From positions 1-5,694 of the forward strand of contig CAJCIW010000076.1 in the NCBI GenBank assembly GCA_903970455.1: DNA of 5,694 nt. Reading direction: 5' to 3'. Both the position numbers and the translations under genes were made by a program. The DNA comes from Verrucomicrobiota bacterium (GTDB taxonomy: Bacteria > Chlamydiota > Chlamydiia > Chlamydiales > Rhabdochlamydiaceae). The notes beneath the pieces are model-generated. The model was not told the DNA's origin and ran no database searches. It worked only from the letters and a program-made list of their open reading frames with translations. Positions 1-5,694 of this stretch are shown here, one piece after another (within the stretch, counting starts at the first letter, position 1; every line of letters begins with the position of its first letter).

Positions 1-189
1 CCACATCTAGGGTCTTGTGAGCTCTATTTTCATCATAATATAGTCAAAGACATCCCAGAAGTTTACAGCCTCTTCTACTGCCATAACACTGGCGGACCGA
101 CTGAGTTAGGGTTCTACCATTACCCCACTGCCCCAGGCTCATTCTGGGACAGAGGAAATTATACTGAGCTTTTTAGCACAACTTACTAA
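1..189 (+). CDS. C-terminal end of an unrecognised protein (5' end outside window)
   Basis: The first frame is open from base 1 to a TAA at 187-189, giving 62 codons with no in-frame ATG, so the start would lie upstream of the window. The other two forward frames stop within the first 20 bases. Third codon positions are often C or T (TTC, TAC, CCC, GCC, GGC, GAC), which looks like coding sequence. The peptide is rich in aromatic residues (7 Tyr, 5 Phe, 1 Trp) and His, has two Cys (residues 6 and 27 of the fragment), and ends in Tyr. It contains the segment HNTGGPTELGFYHYP. I do not recognise a family. An open frame of this length can arise by chance, so this is a probable rather than certain gene. 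It lies on the same strand as the polysaccharide genes, 80 bases before gmd, and could be an unrelated neighbour or an earlier cluster gene. Confidence 0.45.
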   Translation, partial: PHLGSCELYFHHNIVKDIPEVYSLFYCHNTGGPTELGFYHYPTAPGSFWDRGNYTELFSTTY

Positions 190-235
190 CCAGGCCCAAT
201 TCCGAAACGCGATAGCGGATTATCCTCGGTCCCTG

Positions 236-241
236 TACAAT
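236..241 (+). promoter_or_regulatory. Weak candidate -10 box (TACAAT) upstream of gmd
   Basis: TACAAT at 236-241 differs from the sigma-70 consensus TATAAT at one position and sits 28 bases before the gmd start. It is followed by an AT-rich stretch (241-256). No good -35 hexamer is visible 16-18 bases upstream: the best-placed hexamer, TAGCGG at 213-218, is poor. The 80-base gap is the only stretch in the window long enough for a leader promoter, but transcription could equally enter from upstream. Confidence 0.25.
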
Positions 242-255
242 GATTTATTTTTATT

Positions 256-263
256 AGGGAGAG
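256..263 (+). promoter_or_regulatory. Ribosome binding site deciding the GTG start of gmd
   Basis: AGGGAGAG lies at 256-263, with GGAG at 258-261 ending 8 bases before the GTG at 270. An in-frame TAG at 255-257 rules out any earlier start, so the GTG with this purine-rich site is the well-supported start. Confidence 0.75.
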
Positions 264-269
264 AAAGTC

Positions 270-1322
270 GTGAAAAAAGCTTTTATTACGGGGATGACAG
301 GTCAAGACGGCTCTTACCTGGCAGAACTTCTCTTAGAAAAGGGATATCGTGTGCATGGGCTTGTGAGGCGCTCTTCCAGTTCGAATTTGCATCGCATCCA
401 GCATCTCATCGACTCTTCTGAACACATCTCTTTGCATGAAGGCGACCTCGCGGATTCCTCTTCTTTAGAAAGGCTTATCGACGAAATTCAACCGGATGAA
501 ATTTACAATTTGGCTGCAATGAGCCATGTGAGGGTGTCTTTCGAGATCCCTGAATACACAGGCAACGTCGATGGCATTGGCGTGTTAAGGCTTTTGGAAG
601 CGATGAGAAAAAATTGCCCCCAAGCGCGCTTTTACCAAGCCTCGACGTCCGAACTCTACGGCAAGGTCCAACAAATCCCTCAGTGTGAAACAACGCCTTT
701 TTATCCGCGGTCTCCTTATGGAGTCGCGAAGCTCTTTGCGTATTGGACAGTCGTCAACTACCGGGAAGCCTACGATCTCTATGCTTGTAACGGGATTTTG
801 TTCAACCACGAAAGCCCGCGAAGGGGGGAAACCTTCGTCTCAAAAAAAATCACGTTAGCTGCGGCTAAAATTGCAGCCGGATTACAAGATAAACTCGTTC
901 TCGGCAACCTCGATGCGAAACGGGATTGGGGTTACGCAAAAGATTTCGTCGAAGGGATGTGGCTGATGCTCCAGCAAGAAAAGCCGGAAGATTTCGTCCT
1001 TGCCACTGGAGAAACGACCTCCGTACGCGAGTTTGTTCGGCTCTCATTTGAAGAAGTGGGCATCGAAATCGAGTGGTCAGGGGAAGGCGTCAACGAAAAG
1101 GGGTACGAAAAAGGAACCCAGCGGCTCGTCGTCGAGGTCTCCCCAGAGTTTTTTAGGCCTTCCGAGGTCGATCTTCTGATCGGCGATCCCAGCAAAGCCA
1201 AGAAAATGCTCGGCTGGTCCTCCAAAACATCGCTCAAGGAACTCGTCCAAGTCATGATGCAGCATGATTTGGCCCAAATGCGCGGGCCGGCGCGAGAGTT
1301 TTCTCATGGAAGCCTTTGTTAA
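270..1322 (+). CDS. gmd: GDP-mannose 4,6-dehydratase
   Basis: This cytoplasmic enzyme converts GDP-D-mannose to GDP-4-keto-6-deoxy-D-mannose, the branch point to GDP-L-fucose, GDP-D-rhamnose and GDP-perosamine. The 350-residue product is an extended short-chain dehydrogenase/reductase of usual length (E. coli Gmd is about 373). The N-terminal Rossmann loop GMTGQDG (G8, G11, G14) binds NADP. RRSSSSN (33-39) matches the family's Arg-Ser loop, which reaches the neighbouring subunit's cofactor. The catalytic set is T126 and E128 in STSELYG, with Y150 and K154 in the YxxxK motif. [13 protein letters not shown] (178-190), the [16 protein letters not shown] stretch (211-226) and [17 protein letters not shown] (295-311) are family hallmarks. 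Residue 88 is Arg in SHVRVSFE, where E. coli has Ala. Translation starts at GTG 270. The last 17 bases overlap the next gene, suggesting translational coupling. manC, which supplies its substrate, lies two genes downstream. No partner reductase (fcl or rmd) or aminotransferase (per) is in the window. Confidence 0.96.
   Translation: MKKAFITGMTGQDGSYLAELLLEKGYRVHGLVRRSSSSNLHRIQHLIDSSEHISLHEGDLADSSSLERLIDEIQPDEIYNLAAMSHVRVSFEIPEYTGNVDGIGVLRLLEAMRKNCPQARFYQASTSELYGKVQQIPQCETTPFYPRSPYGVAKLFAYWTVVNYREAYDLYACNGILFNHESPRRGETFVSKKITLAAAKIAAGLQDKLVLGNLDAKRDWGYAKDFVEGMWLMLQQEKPEDFVLATGETTSVREFVRLSFEEVGIEIEWSGEGVNEKGYEKGTQRLVVEVSPEFFRPSEVDLLIGDPSKAKKMLGWSSKTSLKELVQVMMQHDLAQMRGPAREFSHGSLC
1294..1298 (+). 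promoter_or_regulatory. Ribosome binding site inside gmd that sets the glycosyltransferase start
   Basis: GAGAG at 1294-1298 lies 7 bases before the ATG at 1306. The earlier in-frame ATG at 1264 has no purine-rich site in front of it and would add 14 residues with no family counterpart. The 1306 start puts the conserved KTALVYDWL stretch near the N-terminus, as in related glycosyltransferases. Confidence 0.55.
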
Positions 1323-2433
1323 AACCGCTCTCGTTTACGATTGGCTCGTAACGATGGGGGGAGGGGAAAAAACTCTCGAGGCGATCTATGAGCGCTTCCC
1401 CTCCCCCATCTATACACTTGTGCATCATCGGAAGGCGATGGCGCAAACCGCTTTGGCACGAGCGGAGGTGCATCCCTCCTTTTTGCAAAAAATTCCCTTC
1501 TCTACGTCTTGTTACCGCTATCTGCTCCCTTTTTTCCCTTCTGCGATTGAGCAATTCAACTTGAACGATTACGATCTCATCCTCTCGACCTCGCATGCTG
1601 TGGCCAAAGGGGCGCTTACCCATTCAGGACAGCTCCATCTTTGCTACTGCCTCACCCCGATGCGTTACGCATGGGATCTGAGCCATCACTACTTACAAGA
1701 TCTTGGACCCTTGCAAAAAAACCTTGCCCGCATCGCCCTGCACCGGATGCGGAATTGGGACATTGCCTCTTTGAATCGCGTCGATCATTTCGCAACGATC
1801 TCCCATTACATCGCAAGGCGGATTAAGAAAATTTATGGCAGAGATTCCGAAGTCATTTACCCTCCCGTCGACACGGATAAAATTTCTTTTCAGGAAGCCA
1901 AAGAAGATTTCTATCTAACCGTCTCCCGTCTTGTGCCTTACAAAAAAATCGATCTCATTGTGGAGGCCTTCTCCCAAACACCGCATAGGAGACTCGTCGT
2001 GATTGGCGAAGGGCCTGAGATGAACAAGATCAAACAGAAAGCGGGAAAAAATATTGAGATCTTAGGACATCAAACCGATCAAGTTGTCCACGATTATATG
2101 AAGAAAGCCAAAGGGTTCCTGTTTGCGGCGGAAGAAGATTTTGGGATCGTCGTCGTTGAAGCGCAAGCGGCGGGCACTCCCGTCATTGCCTATGGTCGGG
2201 GCGCGGCGCGGGAGACCGTCATTGAAAGGAAGACAGGCCTTTTTTTTGATGCGCAGACAGTTGACAGCCTCTTAAAAACAATGAAAGAGTTTGAGCAACA
2301 CACCTTCGACCCGTCCGCCATCCGACAACACGCTCAGCATTTCAATAAATTGCGTTTCCAAAGAGAATTTCACGATTTTGTCACACGTAAATTAAGGGAT
2401 TTTCATGAAAATCATCATTCTTGCAGGCGGTAG
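1306..2433 (+). CDS. WbaZ-like family GT4 glycosyltransferase
   Basis: This is probably a cytoplasmic, membrane-associated transferase that adds mannose or a mannose-derived sugar from a GDP-sugar to the lipid-linked repeat unit. With the 1306 start the protein has 375 residues, normal for GT-B fold enzymes of this group. The N-terminal domain opens with [20 protein letters not shown] (6-25), and the [13 protein letters not shown] segment (113-125) is typical of WbaZ-like mannosyltransferases. The C-terminal donor-binding domain has [11 protein letters not shown] (207-217), GEGP (234-237), and the E-x7-E motif with E277 and E285 in EDFGIVVVE. The 1264 ATG is the alternative start. The gene overlaps gmd by 17 bases and manC by 29 bases. 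Its last residues (HENHHSCRR) are encoded over the start of manC, so they are probably not functionally selected. A run of eight T at 2240-2247 lies in the coding sequence. The family is clear; donor, acceptor and linkage cannot be read from sequence. Confidence 0.9.
   Translation: MEAFVKTALVYDWLVTMGGGEKTLEAIYERFPSPIYTLVHHRKAMAQTALARAEVHPSFLQKIPFSTSCYRYLLPFFPSAIEQFNLNDYDLILSTSHAVAKGALTHSGQLHLCYCLTPMRYAWDLSHHYLQDLGPLQKNLARIALHRMRNWDIASLNRVDHFATISHYIARRIKKIYGRDSEVIYPPVDTDKISFQEAKEDFYLTVSRLVPYKKIDLIVEAFSQTPHRRLVVIGEGPEMNKIKQKAGKNIEILGHQTDQVVHDYMKKAKGFLFAAEEDFGIVVVEAQAAGTPVIAYGRGAARETVIERKTGLFFDAQTVDSLLKTMKEFEQHTFDPSAIRQHAQHFNKLRFQREFHDFVTRKLRDFHENHHSCRR
2394..2399 (+). promoter_or_regulatory. 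Ribosome binding site inside the glycosyltransferase gene, for manC
   Basis: AAGGGA at 2394-2399 sits 5 bases before the manC ATG at 2405. It lies wholly within the upstream coding sequence, so ribosomes can initiate manC before the upstream gene's stop at 2431-2433. Confidence 0.65.
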
Positions 2434-3814
2434 CGGAACTCGGCTTTGGCCCTATTCGAGAAACTGCTTTCCCAAACAATTTTTGCATTTTGGCGATCAA
2501 CGCTCCCTTCTACAGAAGACGATTGAACGGTTCAACGGCTACTGTCCTCTCTCCGATCTATTGATTGTCACCAATCAAGCTTACTTTCATCTCGTTAAGT
2601 CACAAGTCCGGGAAATTGCTCCGGAATTGGAAAAACAGATCTTAGTCGAACCCGAGCGAAGAAATACTGCGCCTGCGATTGCTTTAGCGATCGCCTATCT
2701 GCAAAAGGAAAAAGGAATGTCGCCGGAGGAATCCGTTCTAGTCTGTTCCTCCGATCATCTCATTTCTCCCCCGGAAAAATTCTTGGAAGCTGTGACCAAA
2801 GGAGAAAGTTCCGCGAAAAAAGGGGTCCATGTCATTTTCGGAGTCCGTCCTCACAAGCCTGAGACCGGTTATGGATACATCAAAACAGGCCGCTCCGTTT
2901 CCGAGGAAACATTCCAAGTGGAAGAATTCGTCGAAAAGCCCAATCTCGAATTGGCTCAAAAGTATCTCCTCGACGGCCATTATCTTTGGAATTCCGGGAT
3001 TTTCCTTTTTCAGGTGAAAACACTTCTTGAGGAGATGCAGGACTACTCCCCAGTTATCTTTGAAAAAATGCAAAACTACGACCAATGCCTGGCTGGTTTC
3101 GCAGAATTGCCCGATATCTCCATCGATTATGCTCTGATGGAAAAATCGAAAAAGACAGTCGTTATTCCCTTGGAAACGACCTGGTCCGATGTCGGATCGT
3201 GGGACAGTGTTTACGAGCTTCTTGAAAAAGATGAAAATCAAAACGTGAAAATTGGCAATATTCTCGATATAGACACCCAAAATTGTCTGATCATGGGGGG
3301 CAAGCGTTTGATCTCGACAATTGGCCTCAATGATCTCCTCGTCATTGAGACCGAAGACGCGCTGTTCATCGGGAAAAAAGGGGAATCCCAGCGGGTAAAA
3401 AACCTCGTGGAAGAACTCAAGAAAAGAAACGCGAAGGAACCATTCGAAAATTTAACTTCCCACCGTCCGTGGGGTAAATTTACCGTCTTGGAAGAAGGAA
3501 ACCGTTATAAAATCAAACGGATCGTCGTGGATCCCGGAGAGAGATTAAGTCTGCAGATGCATTATCACCGCAGTGAACACTGGGTAGTGGTCAAAGGTAC
3601 CGCAAAAGTGACGATTGGCGAAAAGGAGCTCCTTGTCCACGAGAATGAGAGCGTTTTCGTTCCCAAGTCGGAAGTCCACAGATTGGAGAACCCAGGAAAA
3701 ATCGCTTTAGAACTCATCGAAGTTCAGGTAGGAGAATACGTTGGGGAAGAAGATATCGTCCGCTTTGAGGACATTTATGGACGTCATCATGAAATAGCGA
3801 ATAAAATAATGTGA
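2405..3814 (+). CDS. manC: Mannose-1-phosphate guanylyltransferase / mannose-6-phosphate isomerase (bifunctional, type II)
   Basis: This cytoplasmic enzyme makes GDP-D-mannose from mannose-1-phosphate and GTP, and its second domain interconverts fructose-6-phosphate and mannose-6-phosphate. The 469 residues match the usual bifunctional length. The nucleotidyltransferase domain starts at once with [14 protein letters not shown] (6-19) and PKQF (23-26). It continues with EPERRNTAPAI (82-92), the metal-binding Asp in SSDH (D117), GYGYIK (155-160), FVEKP (175-179) and WNSGIF (195-200). SSDH replaces the more common PADH form. After WSDVGSWDSVYEL (260-272) and a linker comes the cupin isomerase domain: RPWGKF (354-359), SLQMHYHRSEHWVVVKGTA (382-400) with likely metal ligands H386, H388 and E391, and H425. 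Both domains look intact. The gene starts at ATG 2405 inside the glycosyltransferase gene and ends in ATGTGA, which overlaps the GTG start of the next gene by 4 bases. It supplies Gmd. Converting mannose-6-phosphate to mannose-1-phosphate needs a phosphomannomutase not seen here. Confidence 0.97.
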   Translation: MKIIILAGGSGTRLWPYSRNCFPKQFLHFGDQRSLLQKTIERFNGYCPLSDLLIVTNQAYFHLVKSQVREIAPELEKQILVEPERRNTAPAIALAIAYLQKEKGMSPEESVLVCSSDHLISPPEKFLEAVTKGESSAKKGVHVIFGVRPHKPETGYGYIKTGRSVSEETFQVEEFVEKPNLELAQKYLLDGHYLWNSGIFLFQVKTLLEEMQDYSPVIFEKMQNYDQCLAGFAELPDISIDYALMEKSKKTVVIPLETTWSDVGSWDSVYELLEKDENQNVKIGNILDIDTQNCLIMGGKRLISTIGLNDLLVIETEDALFIGKKGESQRVKNLVEELKKRNAKEPFENLTSHRPWGKFTVLEEGNRYKIKRIVVDPGERLSLQMHYHRSEHWVVVKGTAKVTIGEKELLVHENESVFVPKSEVHRLENPGKIALELIEVQVGEYVGEEDIVRFEDIYGRHHEIANKIM

Positions 3815-5166
3815 CAAAGATAGAACTTTTCCAGGGCGCTCTATGCTTTACTCCTATTTGGGGTATTATCGATGTGTTGCTCATCTTTCACTTCTTTTTT
3901 TGTTGGTACCGATCTGCAAAAAAAACACTATGGAAGATTGATTTATGGTATTTAACTCTTTTTGTTGCTTTTTTTCCTTCGCTTCTTTTTCTTTATCCAT
4001 TTAATGGATCCATTTATAATGTTTTATCCATCTTTGAATTCAAAGATAAAGTTCTCCCTTATGTCGATCTGGCTTTCTTCATTAGTTTGATGGGATATTT
4101 ATCAGTATGGCTTGGCCGGTACTTGTATGATTATACGCGGGGTAAATTTCCTTTTATCGTCATATTTCATCTCATGCGACCGGTATGTCAGGCTTTGGAA
4201 AACAATATTAAGAGTAAAAGAGCTTATCTTTTTATCATTCTCACATCAATAATATTTGGTTCCGTTATCCTCGCTTTTCAGTTCAAAGAGGGATATTTTT
4301 TTAATGCGAGAGAGTATTTCTTAAAAGAGCCTTTTCTAAGACCTCTTTTTAATTTAACAATTTCTATTTTCTCCGTCGCTTTTCCTTTTTTGGCGCTGCG
4401 TTATATCCAATTCAAGGAAAAGAAATGCCTGAAATTTATCGTTGTTTTGCTGGTATTTACAATTTTTTTCGGTGTTCGTGCTCTAGGGCTGACCGGCCTC
4501 CTTTTCCTCATCACATACTCAATCTATTATCGTTCTGGACAATTTAGTTTTGTTAAACTTGTTGCTGTTTTTATTTCTTTATCTTTTGTTGCTGTCGCTT
4601 TAGGAGTTTTGCGAGAAAATGATTTTAATTTATCGAGGCTTTTGACTGTATATCTTGCCAAAATCTTTTATGGGAACAATTTTTCAGATACCAGGGATTT
4701 TGCTTGGATATTAGCCTATTGGGATGGGGAGTATTTATACGGAAAAACTTATTTGGCTGCTTTGATTTCATTTATTCCCCGCGTCTTTAGTTCCATTCGA
4801 GGGAGGTGGGGCATCTCCATGTATACAAATGAGCTGATGGGTTTTGATTCTGACATCATGCCCGGCCTAAGGCCAGGAATGTTCGGTGAGGCTTTCTTAA
4901 ATTTTGGGTATTTTGGAGTTATTTTTTTCGGGCTGCTCTTTGGCTTTGCCTTGAGATTCAGTGATTTAAAAATCAAAGAACACGTCAACAAATCCAAAGA
5001 CATCATAAAAGGATATTCACATCTTTTTGTATTTACATTTTTATGCCATTTGAGTATTTCTGCAGGAATGTGGTCTTTCTATGCGTTTCTATTTATCAAT
5101 TTTGCAATGGTTTTAGTCCGCGGTCCAGTAAAAAAACAAGGAGCTTTAACCCAGTTTGCACATTAG
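3811..5166 (+). CDS. wzy: Wzy-like oligosaccharide repeat-unit polymerase (polytopic membrane protein)
   Basis: This inner-membrane protein probably joins lipid-linked repeat units into O-antigen or capsule polymer at the periplasmic face. The 451-residue product is strongly hydrophobic, with about 10-12 membrane segments by eye, near residues 13-33, 44-62, 85-105, 138-157, 178-198, 207-239 (two), 247-267, 363-384, 403-416 and 419-436. A long loop (about 268-360) carries FSDTRDFAWIL (291-301). It leads into GLRPGMFGEAFLNFGYFGV (352-370), a pattern typical of the Wzy repeat-unit polymerase family, where a Gly/Pro-rich turn and GEAxLNFGxxG precede a membrane helix. GVRALGLTGL (221-230) fits the conserved Arg-containing segment. 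Start: an in-frame TAA at 3802-3804 leaves GTG 3811 as the only sensible start. It has no clear Shine-Dalgarno site, so it probably relies on the GTGA overlap with the manC stop. A later GTG at 3874 would cut the first helix. The gene is far more AT-rich than manC. O-antigen ligase (WaaL-like) is the main alternative, less likely given the motif. Confidence 0.85.
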   Translation: MTKIELFQGALCFTPIWGIIDVLLIFHFFFCWYRSAKKTLWKIDLWYLTLFVAFFPSLLFLYPFNGSIYNVLSIFEFKDKVLPYVDLAFFISLMGYLSVWLGRYLYDYTRGKFPFIVIFHLMRPVCQALENNIKSKRAYLFIILTSIIFGSVILAFQFKEGYFFNAREYFLKEPFLRPLFNLTISIFSVAFPFLALRYIQFKEKKCLKFIVVLLVFTIFFGVRALGLTGLLFLITYSIYYRSGQFSFVKLVAVFISLSFVAVALGVLRENDFNLSRLLTVYLAKIFYGNNFSDTRDFAWILAYWDGEYLYGKTYLAALISFIPRVFSSIRGRWGISMYTNELMGFDSDIMPGLRPGMFGEAFLNFGYFGVIFFGLLFGFALRFSDLKIKEHVNKSKDIIKGYSHLFVFTFLCHLSISAGMWSFYAFLFINFAMVLVRGPVKKQGALTQFAH

Positions 5167-5180
5167 GACTGGTCGATAAA

Positions 5181-5185
5181 AGAGG
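5181..5185 (+). promoter_or_regulatory. Ribosome binding site for the secreted-protein gene
   Basis: AGAGG at 5181-5185 ends 8 bases before the ATG at 5194. A nearer ATG at 5187 is one base from the site and opens a frame of only 26 codons, so 5194 is preferred. The 27-base gap after the wzy stop holds no hairpin with a T-run, so the genes are probably co-transcribed. Confidence 0.65.
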
Positions 5186-5193
5186 TATGACTC

Positions 5194-5694
5194 ATGTTAA
5201 GCTATTTAATGCGATTTATTTGCTTTGTTTCGTTGATGCTGGCCGCTTCTTTTGCAACTGCTCATAGTAGTTGTGGTCTTCATGCTAGCGATATCCATGC
5301 CATCGCGAAAAAACAGAAAAAGAAGAAGGATAAGAAACCGCCACCTCAACAACCAACGCAAATGCAGCCGCCTCTATTTCAATACACTCCTGAATCCCTT
5401 CGGCCTAGTACGTTTTACGATCCTTTGGTCGATTATTATTTAAAAAATAAAATCATCTTGTGCACGGGTCCAGCTTTGGGTCGTTATGAGATGCTAAAAC
5501 GATCAACAGAAGATGATTTAGAACTTATTCCATTCAAAAAAATATTCATCACAACTAATGAACCTGAGATTTTAGGAATTAGATTTGATAAAGGAAAGAA
5601 CATTCCTAGCCAAACCTTCTTAATACCGAACCGAGGAAAGCAGGTGGACTGCACTAACTGTATCATTACAACTCTGAGGCAAGCGGTCAACGAT
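5194..5694 (+). CDS. Secreted protein of unknown function, 3' end outside window
   Basis: The frame is open for 167 codons from ATG 5194 to the window end with no stop. The N-terminus looks like a Sec signal peptide: Arg7, a hydrophobic core at about 8-20, and a signal peptidase I site after ATA (21-23). A Cys follows at 27, but HSSC is not a normal lipobox, so a lipoprotein is less likely. Next comes a low-complexity linker, strongly basic in KKQKKKKDKK (39-48) and then Pro/Gln-rich (49-60). From about residue 70 the sequence looks globular, with YDPLVDYYLKNKIILCTG (75-92), alternating hydrophobic stretches, and a CTNC pair (C153, C156). I recognise no family. The signal peptide, the linker and the position 27 bases after wzy fit an envelope or periplasmic protein tied to polysaccharide assembly or export, but that rests on context only. 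It is AT-rich like wzy and unlike gmd-manC. An alternative start is Met6 (5209). Confidence 0.8.
   Translation, partial: MLSYLMRFICFVSLMLAASFATAHSSCGLHASDIHAIAKKQKKKKDKKPPPQQPTQMQPPLFQYTPESLRPSTFYDPLVDYYLKNKIILCTGPALGRYEMLKRSTEDDLELIPFKKIFITTNEPEILGIRFDKGKNIPSQTFLIPNRGKQVDCTNCIITTLRQAVND

Noticed and set aside
132..148. CCCAG/CTGGG hairpin with a 7-base loop, a possible terminator
   Set aside because: It is only 5 base pairs, has no T-run after it, and lies within the open frame about 40 bases before its stop.
201..219. TCCG/CGGA inverted repeat in the gap before gmd, a possible operator or terminator
   Set aside because: A four-base-pair stem with an 11-base loop and no T-run is within chance expectation.
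1264..1305. Longer start for the glycosyltransferase at ATG 1264
   Set aside because: It has no ribosome binding site and adds 14 residues with no family match. ATG 1306 has a well-spaced purine-rich site.
2426..2435. GGCGGTAGCG, matching the core of the ops element that recruits RfaH in polysaccharide operons
   Set aside because: It lies inside the operon, not in a leader, and simply encodes the Gly-Gly-Ser-Gly loop of ManC. The bases after the core (GAACT) do not continue the known ops sequence. No such element is present in 190-269.
2738..3280. 180-codon open frame on the minus strand opposite manC
   Set aside because: It is antisense to a well-conserved enzyme whose codon pattern creates the open frame. 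It has no recognisable domain.
4864..4874. GGCCTAAGGCC palindrome in wzy
   Set aside because: It encodes the conserved Gly-Leu-Arg-Pro segment of the polymerase family. It is short, occurs once and is not at a boundary.
5187..5267. Short frame from ATG 5187 (26 codons) at the start of the last gene
   Set aside because: It is too close to the AGAGG site and stops quickly, whereas the frame from 5194 stays open to the window end and encodes a signal peptide.
5252..5443. 63-codon + strand frame, rich in basic residues, within the last gene
   Set aside because: It is an alternative frame of the Lys-rich linker region with no ribosome binding site. It is explained by the longer frame from 5194.

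Overview
The window reads as one stretch of a surface-polysaccharide (O-antigen or capsule type) gene cluster, all on the + strand. The organism is probably Gram-negative. The genes point to Wzy-dependent heteropolysaccharide synthesis, and the last gene encodes a protein with a Sec-type signal peptide. I cannot name the taxon. Base composition is moderate (roughly half GC in the first three genes, about one third in the last two by hand counts of sample lines). A chlamydia-like or other intracellular lineage is only a guess.

Layout: 1-189 is an open frame running in from the left edge and ending in TAA, probably the C-terminus of an unrecognised protein. The 80-base gap 190-269 holds a weak promoter candidate and a good ribosome binding site. 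From 270 come four genes that each overlap the next: gmd (270-1322, GDP-mannose 4,6-dehydratase), a WbaZ-like GT4 glycosyltransferase (1306-2433), manC (2405-3814, bifunctional mannose-1-phosphate guanylyltransferase/mannose-6-phosphate isomerase) and a wzy-like oligosaccharide repeat-unit polymerase (3811-5166). After 27 bases a fifth gene starts at 5194 and runs off the right edge. It encodes a secreted protein with a Lys/Pro/Gln-rich linker and no family I recognise.

How they fit together: ManC makes GDP-D-mannose from fructose-6-phosphate-derived mannose phosphates (a phosphomannomutase is needed from elsewhere). Gmd dehydrates GDP-mannose to GDP-4-keto-6-deoxymannose, the branch point to GDP-L-fucose, GDP-D-rhamnose or GDP-perosamine. 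The glycosyltransferase probably adds mannose or a mannose-derived sugar to the lipid-linked repeat unit. The Wzy-like protein would polymerise flipped repeat units at the periplasmic face. The reductase or aminotransferase that would fix the final sugar is not in the window.

The most notable points are the chain of overlapping genes, including a 29-base overlap that places the first residues of the ManC nucleotide-binding loop over the glycosyltransferase tail; a sharp drop in GC at the manC/wzy junction; and the two unrecognised proteins at the window edges. I found no RNA gene, CRISPR array, insertion sequence or convincing terminator.
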